From the NCBI GenBank assembly GCA_033032175.1, contig CM065310.1:5518001-5582000 (forward strand): 64,000 bases of DNA, read 5' to 3'. Made by a program: the position numbers and the translations under genes. Below the pieces are notes generated by a model, which saw only the letters and a program-made list of their open reading frames with translations, made no database searches and was not told the DNA's origin. Every line of letters starts with the position of its first letter. The stretch's first letter is position 1. Source of the stretch: Saturnia japonica. Taxonomy: Eukaryota > Arthropoda > Insecta > Lepidoptera > Saturniidae. Positions 1 to 12,595 of the stretch are shown here, in pieces.

Positions 1-2
1 TT

Positions 3-680
3 AACGTGGAGCCCCCACACAAAAACCACCAGCCTGCGCAGTGCCACAACTGCCAGCTGTACGGGCACGCTGCCCGTAACTGTCATTCTCGTCCGCGGTG
101 CGTAAAGTGCCGAGAGGACCACCCCACACGGGAGTGCACGCGCGAGCGTGACTCCGTCGTCCCCCCGAGCTGCGTGTTATGCGGGGAGGAGGGGCATCCC
201 GCGAATTATCGCGGTTGCCCCAAGGCCCCGCGTACCACGCGGCCACGTACACAGAGGCAGGCGGCCCCCCCCGCCTCAGCCATCAAAGCGCAACCCCTGC
301 TGGCGTCAGGGGAATTTCCCGCGCTGCCGGTCCCGCGCCAGCTCCCGGCCGCCGCCGGCCCCTCCGCACCCCGCGTGGTGCAACCGCAACCCGTGCGTTC
401 ATCGCAGAACGCATGGGGCCCCCGCCGCCCCAATCCACAGCCCCTTATGGCTATGGATATTCCCGCGCCCCGCACTCCTGCGCCCCGCGCGCCCGCTAAC
501 ACTGTCGTCAATAGTAACGACCTAATGATACTGCTCACCCGCGAGCACGATATCCGCGAGCTCATCGAATACAATGACCATTTGGAGCGCTTCGGTCTCA
601 TCAAGACCGCTTGCGCGTTCCCCCGCCTCGTAGAGACACTACAACGTCTCGATCGCGAGGCGAGTAGTAATAAAAATTAG
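3..680 (+). CDS. LINE ORF1 (Gag-like, zinc-knuckle protein), N-terminus missing
   Basis: The frame is open from the first bases, so the true start lies upstream of the window; the GTG at base 6 is not proposed as a start. Three knuckles follow one another: CHNCQLYGHAARNC (CX2CX4HX4C), CVKCREDHPTREC (CX2CX3HX4C) and CVLCGEEGHPANYRGC (CX2CX4HX6C). This triplet is characteristic of Jockey-clade ORF1, which binds the element RNA. A Pro/Ala/Arg-rich linker follows, then a more ordered end containing LLTREHDIRELIEYNDHLER. It stops with TAG 9 bases before ORF2. No internal stop or frameshift is visible. Confidence 0.85.
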   Translation, partial: NVEPPHKNHQPAQCHNCQLYGHAARNCHSRPRCVKCREDHPTRECTRERDSVVPPSCVLCGEEGHPANYRGCPKAPRTTRPRTQRQAAPPASAIKAQPLLASGEFPALPVPRQLPAAAGPSAPRVVQPQPVRSSQNAWGPRRPNPQPLMAMDIPAPRTPAPRAPANTVVNSNDLMILLTREHDIRELIEYNDHLERFGLIKTACAFPRLVETLQRLDREASSNKN

Positions 681-689
681 GGCCTTTCA

Positions 690-3583
690 ATGGCTAAGTT
701 TAAACCGAAAGCGTTAAATCTTTCATTTTTTAACGCGCGAAGCCTACTTCCGCAGCGTGATCTCGTCGCGACCTTTCTTAAAGATCACCAAGTAGATGTT
801 CTTTTAGTGCAGGAGACGCTCTTAAAGCGTGCTAAACGTGATCCAAAAATCGCGAACTACAATATTGTAAGAAATGACCGGGCCGGCCGCGGGGGCGGCA
901 CTCTCATTTATTACAAACGATCGTTATATTGTACGCCGGTAGATCCTCCGATACTTACCAATATGGAAGTATCCGTGTGTAGACTAGGAATGACCGACCA
1001 CCCGTCCATAAAGTTAGTCTCAGTTTATCTCTCGCCGAGGAAAGAGCCTCTCAGTTCTGACCTAGAAAAGCTACTTTCGCTCGGTGAATCGGTCATTATA
1101 GCGGGTGACCTCAATTGTAGACACACTTCGTTTGGCAATTGGAGAGACTCCAGTAATGGGGTTAAACTCGAAGAGCTAACGAACGTGCTAAACTTTGATG
1201 TCATAGCGCCACCCACTCCCACCCACTTTCAAGACAACTGTATGCCGACAGTGCTTGATGTAGCTCTCATTAAAGGTATCGCGCTTCGGTTACGACTCAT
1301 TCGGGTCGTACACGAGCTCGACTCCGACCACCGTCCGGTCATCATGCAGCTAGGTCAACCAGACGACTCTAGCCCTCCTTCGGTCCAAGTGGTTGACTAT
1401 GCCAAGCTAAAACATTATCTTGCGGACAGGCCGTCCTCGTCCAACTTAGATAGGATCCCGGACGTATTGGGGTCCGTTACGGACGTAGATCTCGCGATCG
1501 ATTCCCTGGTCGACCACCTGCAGGCCGGCATCGGAGAGGCCTCGAGAGAGGTCGAAGAGGCGAGCGATCGCCGCTTCGTACTCCCTGCCGACGTGCGGGC
1601 GTTGTTGACGGAAAAGAACGCGGCGACTCGTGCGCACGACCACTATCCGACCGAGGAAAACCGCGCACGTTTACGCGCACTTCAAAGATCGGTTAGAGCC
1701 CGTATATTAGAACTCAGAAGTCACAGATGGGACGCCCTCGTCGAAGGGCTAAGGCCGTCGCATCTGGCTTACTGGAAATTAGCTCACAGCCTCAAAATAG
1801 AGGCTTCTTATCTTATGCCCCCCCTCGAGAGGGGTCCCGGTATACCGCTCGCCTTCGATAGCAGCGACAAGGCGGAGTGCCTCGCCACTTGTTTGGAGAG
1901 CCAGTGCTCTCCGAACAGTGTCGATGCAAATACCGACCGGGTCGAGGGTATCGATGGATGCGTGCGGGAGCTGGATAAGCTCCTCCGACAGACTCCCTGT
2001 CCCCAGTCACGTCTGAGGAGGTTCTTTCCATTATAAAAAGCCTTAAGCTTAGAAAAGCACCAGGTCCCGACGGGATCAGGAATGAAGTACTTAGACTTCT
2101 TCCCGATCGCCTCATAGCTCTTTTGGTCTGCATCTTCAATGTAGCCATAGCCCACTGCCATTTTCCAGCCGCCTGGAAAAAGGCAATAGTCATAGGTATC
2201 CGTAAGCCCGGCAAGAGCGCGTCGCTTCCCGACAGCTATCGCCCGATCAGTCTCCTAAATACTTTAGGGAAAATGTACGAGCGGATCCTTCTGAACCGTC
2301 TCAAGTCAGTAATAGAGGAGAAAGACCTCTATCCGCCTGAGCAATTCGGTTTCCGTGCTAGATATTCTTACACTCATCAAGTGCACCGCCTCACGGAGCA
2401 CGTTGCATTTAATTTTGCTGAATTATATAAACCCCGCCGTACACTTGCGGTCTTTTTCGACGTTGCCAAGGCCTTCGATAAGGTCTGGCACGAGGGATTG
2501 ATCTACAAGTTGTATCACTTTGAAGTCCCCGATAGGCTAATTAAAATAATTCGCGACTATCTAACAGATCGCACCTTTCGCTATAGAGTGGAAGGTGAAT
2601 TGTCCACGCCCCGTCCAATACGCTCAGGCGTTCCCCAAGGTTCGATCCTGGCTCCTAGCCTATTTAACCTGTACGTCAGTGACCTACCTCGACTCCCGGA
2701 GGTCGAGGTAGGGCTATACGCTGACGATACAGTCTTATATGCCTCAGATAGGAATAGATCCCACCTCAGACACAAAGTCCAACGCTCCGTGACCACTCTC
2801 GGGAAGTGGTTTAACGAGTGGCGTATAGCCGTTAATCCCTCGAAGAGCGCCGCGATGCTCTTCGATGCGGATTCGTCACAGATACCGTGGAAGCTTAAAC
2901 CTGTTAAGCTCTACGATAATCCGATTCCGTATGTAAGAGAGACCAAATATCTAGGGGTAACCCTAGATAGTAGGCTCTCTTTTAGACCCCACATCCGTAA
3001 GGTTAGGAACAGGGCCGCGTGGGTCCTGGGCCGGTTGCATCCTCTGTTGTGTTCGGTGAGTAAAATGTCCACGCGACATAAGCTCACGCTCTACAAGACG
3101 TGTATTCGACCAATTTTGACATACAGTTGCGCCGTGTTCGCACATATGTCCGAGTCGAGTTTCAAACGGTTACAATCGATACAGAATAGGTTCCTCTATC
3201 GTCTCACCGGGGCCCCGTGGTATGTTCGAAGCGTAGATCTCCATAGAGATATGGAGCTTCCTTCGATACATGCCTACGTTAAACAGCTCTCCCGTTCGTA
3301 TTTCGACACCGCGTCGAACCACGCGAATCCGTTAATAAAAACAGCCGCCACTTATGTTCCGGCACCCACGGACATCCGGTGCAAACGCCGGCCGCGCAAT
3401 ATTTTTATTGATCCCGACGATCACATCGAAAATTCGAATAAATATTACACATCCGTCTCTCCAAACAGAGCGTGCCAGCGCCCACGCCCGCGAAACCACC
3501 GTTCTCTCCGCAGAGGGCGGGCGGTCAATTTCGCTCCAGCACACCCGTCACGTCCACCCTCTCTAGCGGTAACCCAAGCCTAG
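690..3583 (+). pseudogene. LINE ORF2 (endonuclease + reverse transcriptase), one frameshift
   Basis: It opens with ATG shortly after ORF1. The endonuclease domain (about 700-1360) shows FFNARSL, VQET, AGDLNCRH and SDHRPV, the metal- and phosphate-binding motifs of APE-type LINE nucleases. The reverse transcriptase follows in another frame: APGPDGI (about 2060), FFDVAKAFDKVWH (about 2455-2490), SGVPQGS (about 2625-2645) and the catalytic YADD (about 2716-2730). The frame change falls in the C-rich stretch around 2000-2020, where frame 3 soon hits a stop at 2034-2036 while frame 2 carries on into VTSEEVLSIIKSLKLRKAPG. This one-base indel is the only break seen, so ORF2 as present cannot make a full-length product. 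Confidence 0.9.
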
Positions 3584-4085
3584 GTCCGTTCCTCGGTGTG
3601 AAACCCTTCGGTCAGGCAACCGCCCGCGCGATACAAGTGACACTGTACGTGCATCACTTAGCTACCTACATACAACACTACACACGTATGAACATACACA
3701 CGTGCACACCACACAGGTACATAGGTTCTGTGAGGGACCTTTTTTTTTCTTTTTTTACGCTAGTTAGTTAGCGCTAGTTAGTGTAGAAACATTCTGATTA
3801 TTGAATACACATACGCACGGTTCCTTCCTTCCTCCCAGGAGGAAGGGAACGTGCCTATGTGTATATTTAGTTAGCTCGAATCGTAGGTGTAGGGATTCGA
3901 ATAGATCGCGACCTATTTGCGAACGCGACGACCGCCCGAGCCGAGGTCCGGCCACTTTGGCACCCTCGTGCGAGTCGTCCACAAAACTTTCGCGGCTGAG
4001 TGCCCTCTGCGCTCGCCCCCAAGTCCGGTGAAGCTGTAAAAGCCACAGCGGCTTTAGGGCCCCTAAGGCTAACAGTGTAGTCAGG

Positions 4086-4122
<37 letters not shown>
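3584..4122 (+). other. LINE 3' UTR and poly(A) tail
   Basis: Non-coding end of the Jockey element. The last 80 bases before the A run (GTGAAGCTGTAAAAGCC ... CCTAAGGCTAACAGTGTAGT) recur near 9.03, 17.5, 26.2, 36.9 and 45.9 kb. That makes it a good probe for 5'-truncated relatives. Confidence 0.85.
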
Positions 4123-4123
<1 letters not shown>

Positions 4124-6634
4124 ACGGAACGAACAAAGAAAATCGAAAATTCTTATTAACTTTACCGTATCGTGCAGATGTGGAATTTATAGTCTTCCAG
4201 CAATCCTTTTTCCGTCATTCCTATGATATTGGGTCTTTCACACGATGCGTGAAGAGGCATTTTAACAGACCGCCATGACATCGACGACTGCTTAAGAAAT
4301 ATGTGTTAGTGATGGTCACCGTTATTTGTAGATTATACTATCAGGTGATGTAAAGTAAGAAATATTTATATACTTGTTATAATTACTACATTACATATTG
4401 TAGAGTAGGAATTTAACTATACACAATTTTGTCAGTACGATATGGAAATCAAAAGTTTAGTAGTAAATAAAATAAATAATAAAGTATGTAACTTATGTGA
4501 CGAGAATGTTACAATTTTTCATATAATTTATGTCTCTTTTAAACTAAAAACTGGGGTAAATATTTTTTAATATGTAGGTGTTTGATATTTATTATTTAAT
4601 AGAAACTCAGCCTCAAAATTACTTTTATGGAAAAAAATGTCAAATTAAAATTGATAATTAGACGCAAAATAATACAACGCTTAGTAAAGAGAGCAATATC
4701 GCCGATAGCACCACGCGCGGTTCTCCCGCCTGCTACGAAAGGTTAATAAAGGTAAATAAATAATCGTCGATCGGGATCGGGATCGGGATATATCGTATCG
4801 TTATCGTTACATCCTTGCTTTATAGCATAACATAGAACTAGTTTGTAGTTGGATGTGGAGTGTTATGAGAACTACTACAAATTGTGCAATGAGTCCAGTT
4901 AATAACGTACCTACGTAATATGTCAGATAATTACGAGATTGAATGTATTATTATTAATATTTATGGGCAACTAATTAATCCGCATCTGTTATACCTGAAC
5001 AATAGTTATAAGGGTGAGATTATCAGATGGGCTTCACGAACGGTGGAATAAATCAATAAAAACGTCCACAGTTCTCGGTAATAGATCAATTCGTGCGATA
5101 AAGGCGTTGCTTTAATTCATGTCAATCAAGATAATTGTCTGGTTTTCTTATAACATATTTTTTGTTTGTTATTGAGTTAAGCCTTAAGCTTATTTAAATG
5201 TATTATAAAGACACGAATTGGTCTTCCCGAGCCCATGTTTTAGAGTCAATAATACTTTTTTAGGTAATAGTGTTAGGTTCTATAATAAGGTTCCAAAGCA
5301 CGATCATAGGAGAATGAAAGTGATGTTTGGAAAAGACTCCCAATGTGTACAAACTATAAAATAATCTAATATTATTGAGAGTGAGCAATTCTTGTATGTA
5401 AAATGTACCTAATTGGTTTTTCGGAAAGGGCTCGGTCGCCCATATATTATAATTATTATCTATATACATGAGTTAGAAAGTTTTTTTTAAATTGATAAAT
5501 TAGGTCTCAATTTAATAAAAAAAATTGTTGTTTTAGAATCGAATAGAGTACCTACAAATTGTACTTATTGCTGTTACTCATATTGCAAATATCTTAAATA
5601 TGCTATTTTTAAAAATAACAATTAATTTCACTTATTGTAAATTTTAAAAGTTCCCTTAATGTAGTATTTTAGTTCATTAACATCGTTGCTGTTAATGCTT
5701 TCATATTTCTACATTTTCATTTTGGTTATTAGACATCCAATCTCAAATTATATTCAGTGGAACAGAAATTTTGCTTTTGGACTGATTCCACAAAAGCATT
5801 GCATGTGATGGTAATAATATTAAAGCACGGTCTATGTACAGTAGCGACTGTACGGTGATTAGGATCCAGTGGTGGTAGCCATTAGGTTAGCAATTTTTAT
5901 GATAATAGATATCTTCTTGATTGTAATAGGAAACTATGTAAAGATTTTTGCGATATCTTCCAATATGACCACCAATAGGCCGGCAATTCCTCGACGGCCA
6001 CCGTTGTCATGTTGACGTGCATGCTTCTCGTGTCTAAATATACACTAGATGATCTTCAAACGGTGCAAACCAGACGAGAGTCACCTCGAAACCTAGATGA
6101 GTACATATACGTACCTATAAATCCGCTTCTTTACTATACCATTTCCATTTCTTTATTTTCTTGATGACAGCTCCTGTGAAAACTTGAACAAGTGTCTTTT
6201 TACATTATGTATGCATTATTTTATAAAAATATGACGTTTATACACGTACAAGGTTATACCAGAGTCGGAGAAACTGATAGGGATGGAGCTATATCGATAA
6301 ACGTAACACGATAACGGACCCGATATTTTTTTACAATATGTAAGAAACTAAACTACTGCCGTATATTTTTGTACAAATTTATTAACTAATATTATATTTC
6401 ATTACAAGATGTTACACGTATTAATTCTTGATTGATAATGCCAACTTCTACAAAATTTTCGAAGCTGTTGTAAACTAAATATGTATAGGTAGGTACTCGA
6501 CAATGAAACGAAATAATTATAACGACAGGTAATCTTTATTTATTTATTTTAATCAAAATCTGTTTGTTCAAAATATAATAAATATTAAATATATACTTAT
6601 TTGGTCACAACACTACAACTATCAAATTAGAACT
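4123..6634. other. AT-rich stretch, no gene recognised
   Basis: Only short frames without protein character on either strand. It holds a short GGGATC tandem at about 4768-4789 and a decayed family C repeat near 5968-6030, recognisable by CGACGGCCACCGTTGTCATG. Confidence 0.5.
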
Positions 6635-6716
6635 GTCATCGAGAATCGTTGGAGCTGTTTCCGAGAAACCAATAACATATATTTAAACAAGAATTGCTCA
6701 CATAATATAATAAGAT
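6635..6716 (+). repeat. Family I dispersed repeat, 3' part
   Basis: TCGTTGGAGCTGTTTCCGAG followed by AAACCAATAACATATA and an AAGAATTGCTC...AATAAGAT end. The same string occurs at 13121-13316 and 32945-33115. The class is unknown to me. Confidence 0.6.
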
Positions 6717-7198
6717 ATACCAACTTGCTGATCCCGGAGCGCGATCTTCATAAGCGTATCAATAGTGTGGGTATTGCAAGCGATGTATGGACATCACCAT
6801 CCGACTATCGTGTCCTACCACCACACAGCATAATTACGATCAATACGAAGAAAAATATATTCCAGTTTGAAATTATGGATATGTTTCTACTAAGCATTTA
6901 TGCTCTGTAATACATTATTATCAATAACTCTTAATTTTTAGAAGGTTTATTACTTTTATGTTAATGTTTCTTATTTACGATTGCACCGGTTGAGATATCT
7001 TTTTGATGTTTCTAAATTAAAAAAAAGATATACGGACTGTAATAAAATCGTCACATTTTACAAGTTACAAAATTTATATCATTTAATATTTAATTGAATA
7101 AAATACTCTTTAAAAGCTCAAAAGTTTGTTTGTTTATGAAGGCAGTAATCTCTGGAACTATCCGTCAGGTTTGAAAAATTATTGCATATTTTAACATA

Positions 7199-7625
7199 CT
7201 AGCTGTACCCGCGGCTTCGCTCACGTGGACTACAGAATGCCATCGATCGGACACACGCACGAATGTTGCCCTCTCGCTCCCGTTTATTTTAAAGAAAAAA
7301 ATGCTTTTTGTGGGTGACCCTTAGAAGATAGACATATACTTTCACTTTTTTTTTGTAGACCTTTTAATTGTCAAAAATTATTTAGTACAATAATTTGATA
7401 TGTCCCTTATGGTTTACTCAGCGTAAGCCATCTAAACGACCGAATTGGTTCACCTTGAACAGATTTTTTTAATTTCCGCGGAACTCTAATTATTTTTCTA
7501 CAAAAGTAGCCTAAGTTACTCCTCACAACATCAGCTATCTACCAATGAAAGTACTGTCCAAATTGGTCCAACCGTTTCGGAGATTACCCGGAATAAACAG
7601 ACAAGCAGACAAAAAATTTGAAAAT
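7199..7625 (+). repeat. Family A dispersed repeat, long copy
   Basis: Begins CTAGCTGTACCCGCGGCTTC and runs to CCCGGAATAAACAGACAAGC near the right end. An inverted relative with the same two ends lies at 48055-48447, including the internal CTACAGAA...TCGAT block. It looks like a non-coding tail of a retroelement or a non-autonomous element; no ORF is preserved. Confidence 0.65.
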
Positions 7626-9027
7626 TGTTTTTTTTTATACGTTTCGTATTTATTATAATTTCATATGCATTTATTAAAAAGCTGTTATTTTGATATTACA
7701 AACAGACACTTCAATTTTATTAAGTGTATAAATTGTGAACTTTATAGGTTATATTATAATAACTTTACATAGAAGCAGGATTAATTAATTAATTAATCTG
7801 CCTAGCTGTAGGTAAGTAGGTACGGGAATTGAGAACAAAGAAAGGGTAATCGGGTGCGTTGGAGAGTTGGTCGAATAATTTTAACATGAGTGAATCCCTG
7901 GTGCAGAGCCAGTATAATAATTATATTATGTATTATTATTTATTTAATATATTGGAATTTACTTATTTTTAAGTCTTAAAGTTATTTTTCATTTTTTGAT
8001 ACCTGCTTCAAAAGAAAAAAAAACTCTTGGGTATCGGTTTCGTTGATAGAAGAACCGATTAATTTATAACAGTTCATGTAAGTTGAAAATTGAATAAATA
8101 TTTGTATTGTTTTTAAGCTAGCGTTCAGGTGCGCATGACCTCCCATATCGCTAAACTCCACGATATTCGAGGAAATTACGTCATTTTGCACATAATACGT
8201 GTACCTATATCAAATTGAAGTAAATATGAAAGCAAGATTTATTGTTAAGAAAATTAATACAGAATATTCAATTTATTTTACAGTCGGTCGTTTTTTTTAT
8301 TGTATTACTAACAACCACCTGCGACTTCCTACGCGTTAATTATAAGATCTCTATCTGAACGTAGCTTTGAAAGAATTTTTATAATCGGATCTGCAGTTTC
8401 AGTTATACTAACTTTACCTCATTTTTATATTGGCTCGTCAAAATGACTGTAAAACACCTGATGGTAATTACGGCTATGTTCTCAACCAACGGCGATAGTT
8501 GGTGACACAGATTTAATCGGCAGTCGAAGATGTCATGCTGGCTTGATGAAATGCCGTTTCATTTGAAGTACCGAATACGAATTATGGAAAGAAAACGTTG
8601 ACCGGAAGGTAAGAATTTGCGAATTCGCAAACTTATAATAACTGTAAGATTATTGTGACTTTTGACTACAATAATAATATACAATGTTAAGTAATAGGCT
8701 ACCTCCTCATTCAACTTTTTAAATCTCAACTCCCAAGTGCAGCTGCTAAAATACGCCGATAGAAACTAACTTGGGCGTGGTAGGAAACCAGACAGGTGCT
8801 AGTGAACTCCCCACCACCAACAGTCAGCCGTATGTGATCTTTAAAACAATTGCATTATGATTCTTTTCATGACATTTACTTTAAAAAGATTTACCAGTAA
8901 GCCTTTTTGATTTAGTCATAGATGACACAGAACAATGGGGTCGATGTATTTTTGTAAGGGAATGCGGTATTTTGCGTATAAAAAGTAGACTAGTAGTAAG
9001 TAAATAGTATAGTATCAACCTCTCCCA
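7626..9027. other. AT-rich stretch, no gene recognised
   Basis: A fragment near 7850-7910 (GGAGAGTTGGTCGAATAA) matches family B. A minus-strand open frame at 7982-8191 has ordinary amino-acid composition but no recognisable domain, neighbouring exon or repeat match, so it is not called. Confidence 0.45.
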
Positions 9028-9100
9028 CAATAAGTAAGCCCCCGTGAAGCTTGTAAAAGCCATTAATAGCTCCAGAGTCCTTAAGGCTAACTACCCAGAC
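9028..9100 (+). repeat. Jockey-family 3' tail fragment
   Basis: GTGAAGCTTGTAAAAGCC ... AGTCCTTAAGGCTAACTAC matches the last 75 bases of the LINE at 1-4122, with many substitutions. It is an old 5'-truncated copy or another element sharing that tail. Confidence 0.65.
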
Positions 9101-9262
9101 TTCGTATTTAAATATTATATAGCCTATGTCACTCCCTCAATTAAGACGAATCTAACGATGTCTCGCATACTAATATCCATCAAGCCGTTTAGGCTACAGA
9201 GCGTGCCTAAAATATAGACATACATAACCCTCCATTTTCGCAGTCGGGTAAAAACGGAGATT
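9101..9262 (+). repeat. Family E dispersed repeat
   Basis: Contains TATATAGCCTATGTCACTCC, ATTAAGACGAAT, and CATCAAGCCGTTTAGGCTAC. The same blocks occur at 57540-57720 and 62190-62320, and inverted at 62525-62710. No coding sequence seen; class unknown. Confidence 0.65.
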
Positions 9263-10196
9263 TGATCAAATCCCTAAGCTAGACGGATGGATGGATCAAT
9301 CATGGAAGATGTGGCTGGGTTAGATTAGGTTTGACTTGTGATAAGAAACAGCCAAGTACTAATAATATTGAAGAAAAGTATTAGAAAAGCGTTTTGATAT
9401 TGTTTGGTGATTCGATTGTGATGTGGTCTATTACTTTAGGGACAAATCTTGTTAATTAGGTCATTTAACATGCATTTATTCGGAGGTAGTAAAATCATAC
9501 CCTATTAATACTTTATCGTCGGTTGTTATTCTTATTTATGACGATACCATGGTATTACTTCTCACAACTTTTATATAATAAATATGATTTATTGTTTATG
9601 TAATTATTCTTTGAATTGATGACTTAAATATGTAATCGACCTTTTTATTAGTACAAGAGAGTCATGAATCACTAAAACGGTCAAGCGGTTGGTATATTCA
9701 ATGATAAACAAATAAAATCAATTTTTATTAACCCGCGACAATCCGTGATCTCTGTGGTTTTAGTATTCCTAGTGATTACCTATTTGTTTTATTACGTAAC
9801 ATACTTTTTTAGCACCTACAAAAATAATAAGTAAGATTATTAGTCTCAATTCAACATTTATATTACGTGTTGATTCAATATGTATTAGCGGTCTTCGAGG
9901 TATAAAATTTATATATAACCGATCCGGTAAACAATTAAGTTAACGAGTTAACGCACTCGTGTAGCCATTTTGCCTATAACCTATCACACAATAAATAGGC
10001 CAAAAAAAATTCAAATGTGACTGGTAATTTCAGAGATTAGCATGTACAAACAACCAATCTTATGAGCTTTATAATATAGTACCTATAGAACATCATTCAC
10101 GTGAGACTACTTTTGGTATTCTACGGGAACTACTGGTCTTATCTGGATTGAAAATGAGTTATCTTTTACTTTTTTTATTGTAATGCGTTTATTATA
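9263..10196. other. AT-rich stretch, nothing recognised
   Basis: No coding frame, tandem repeat or match to the other repeats of the window was noticed. Confidence 0.4.
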
Positions 10197-10562
10197 ATGT
10201 TATCAAATGTTACAAAGCATTATAAACTCTCAGAGGATGTGGGTGTTTCGTCATCCAGACCAGATATAAATTTTTATCATCGAAAAATCAAACATATAGT
10301 ACTTGTAGAGTTTACTGTACCGTGGGAAATTAGTATACCTAAAGACCACGCAATAAAAATGAATAAATATTACGATTTAATTAATGAGCTAATCAAAAAC
10401 GGCTATGCGGTTAATTTATATGCGGTCGAAGTGGGAGCGAGAGGTATACCAGAGAAATCTCTCTATAACTTTCTAAAAGCCCTCAGCCTGTCGAGAAGTG
10501 CAGTAAGTTCTATTTTAGAACGGGTATCTAAAGAAGCTTTAACAGGCTCTTACCAAATCTGA
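10197..10562 (+). pseudogene. Transposon-type fragment with RPD...ELTVPW-like motif
   Basis: The frame encodes 121 residues, including SSSRPDINFYHRK, IVLVEFTVPWE, KMNKYYDLINELIKNGY and YAVEVGARG. I know the pattern RPD, about 15 residues, V-E-(L/F)-T-V-P-(W/F)-E, then K-Y-x-D-L and EVG-x-RG from repetitive, mobile-element-associated ORFs of many animals. The spacing of RPD and the downstream E resembles a PD-(D/E)XK nuclease core, which is an inference. It begins and ends without partner domains, so it is taken as a remnant, although the 121 codons carry no stop. An exon of a domesticated gene is a less likely alternative. Confidence 0.5.
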
Positions 10563-12039
10563 CTTGAATGGGAGGGTATCGCGGCCAGTCAAGTGGATCT
10601 GATGTGCATTATAAGGGAGCCCCTAAACTGACACATGGGTTAGAAGTCCCGGTGGCTGCTCGTGTTTCCCTTTCTCTGCCAAACACAGTGAATCCATGGA
10701 ATGCTGTTTGTCTCTACTGCATAGCTCTTGAGAAAAAGCGTAATTTTATAGTGATACACGTTCTAACACAGATAATTTACGATTTTATAATATAGCACTT
10801 CTAGAATTATAAGGAATATTTAAAAAAGTGTCATACAATTCCGTTAAATATATTTTTGGTTAAATTTATATTAAAAAAACATTAAAATTATTATATTATT
10901 AGGAAAAATAAAGATAATAAATATGATGTTGTGATTAATATTGTAATCTCTAGCTCTAGAGATTGTAGTAGGGGACAAAAGCTTGTGTAGTAAATCGTAA
11001 ATTGAGGCTAGCAACATGATACCATTACATCGTCATGCATCCTGGAAGGTAAGCCGGTTCAGATACAAGTCGAACTGGTATGCGTGTATATACTGTACTG
11101 CCTTTATCTTTCGTAGACATAATATGGTCATGGATTGTTTAGCCATTGTTATAGTAACCGAAAGTAAAAAAATAAAAAGCAATAATTTATCTTTGTTCGA
11201 TTTATCACTTCTTTAAGTAGGTAGTCTACGGGTATTTAACTTATTTTCCTAAGCTTAATCCTAAAACATAATTATATGATTAAAACTAATTTAAAACTTA
11301 ATCTTAAAATTGTTCTTAAACTATTAATTATATTGCAGAATCGGTGTTTTATATATCAAACTCTAGGTGATCTGACGGACCTTATTATAAATATAAATAA
11401 TGATATTAATTTTTTCTATTAAACTTTTTAAAAGCTGATCTATCACAGTTTACCTAACTAAGTACACATTTTACTCAGTCGTACATATATATTATTTACT
11501 AAAGGTACTTATTTCTGGGAACGCATAATTCAAACATTATTTTAAAGCATAATTAATTGTCCTGTGATAAATATAGAAAAATGGTTTAGAATTAGCAATA
11601 TCGTGAAAAAAGAGATTAAAACCTTTTCATTAGGAATGCAATCTGAGATGCTAATGAAAATATACTCAAGGCACCATCTATTAACAGTCTGTTGAACTAA
11701 GATGACAGCTATTAGATTGTTTACCTTCTATACTGTCATAAATATTCGTACGGGTCAGCTATACATTTAAGTAGCAATAGATTATCATAAATATATAGGG
11801 AATATAAAATTTGTGGTACATATCACTTTTCTATAAATTTATAATTCTTTTTATGTCGTTAGTTTTTATGCAGTAATTAGTTTCGTCTCTTAATTGTATT
11901 TTTATTGTAACTAGAAGTTAAATACTTATCGCGGGGTGAAAGTTAAACTGAAAAAGTGTTCAACCCGACCGACACTAATAAAACAAACACGTACATAAAT
12001 AGTCCTTTTTATGGGTTACACTCACAGGTTATTCTACAG
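10563..12039. other. AT-rich stretch, no gene recognised
   Basis: Short open frames at 10568-10795 and 11016-11216 have no domain or splice context supporting them. Confidence 0.45.
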
Positions 12040-12130
12040 TACCGAACATTTGGAATCTAAATTTTATAACGTGTATTTGTAATACTTGACATTGGCAAAA
12101 TTGCCTACATACGCAAAAAGCCAAAAAAAA
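12040..12130 (+). repeat. Family F short dispersed repeat
   Basis: ACATTTGG...AACGTGTATTTGTAATACTTGACATTGGC then GCCTACATA. The same order of blocks recurs at 46850-46940. Confidence 0.55.
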
Positions 12131-12444
12131 AAACATAAATAGGAATTTCAAAACTATGACAGACGTGGAATTGGCTCAGCTGTATTACACTACGCAAAGT
12201 TTTATGCATACAGAATGATTTTTTATATATTTTGTTGTATAGTTTTTGTTTATAAAGTTTTGAAAATCAATATTTTGTTTATATGCATTTATGTAATAAA
12301 GAAAAAAATTTAATAATAAATTTTAAAAAAAGGAATGAAAAGTTACATTAAAAAATAAGTATATATAAAAAATCCCGAATTAGCAGGAGTGGCATTGATA
12401 ATTTTTATAGCCTATCAATTTTCAAATCGAATGTCATATCATAA

Positions 12445-12595
12445 AGCGAGACGAGGGCGCCCTAAAAAGACTTGGATGAACTTTGTGAAAAGGATATACG
12501 TGTGCGGGGTGTGAGCGCAAAGATTACGAATGATAGGCTGAAATCGAAGAAGAAAACGTGACGTGCCGACCCCACCTAGTGTAGGATAAGGGCAG
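12445..12595 (+). pseudogene. LINE remnant, C-terminus of an RTE-like ORF
   Basis: Plus-strand reading gives RRGRPKKTWMNFVK, and a little further on, after frame changes, a stretch ending near GACCCCACC. I know the RRGRPKKTW-type string as the C-terminal end of repetitive lepidopteran LINE proteins. Frameshifts and the absence of upstream reverse transcriptase make this a short decayed fragment. Confidence 0.55.

Larger units (their letters stand above)
1..4122 (+). mobile_element. Jockey-clade LINE, 5' end cut by window edge
   Basis: Order seen: C-terminal part of a zinc-knuckle ORF1, a 9-base gap, ORF2 with endonuclease and reverse transcriptase, a 3' UTR of about 500 bases, and an uninterrupted run of 34 A (4089-4122). 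The three CCHC-like knuckles in ORF1 and the APE-type endonuclease are typical of the Jockey clade. GC content is clearly higher than the surrounding DNA. Only one frameshift is evident in ORF2 and the poly(A) is uninterrupted, so I infer a fairly recent insertion. The 5' end and the upstream target-site duplication lie outside the window. Confidence 0.92.

Noticed and set aside
206..604. Long open frames on both strands within the first 700 bases
   Set aside because: Shadows of the GC-rich LINE ORF1; only frame 3 carries the zinc knuckles.
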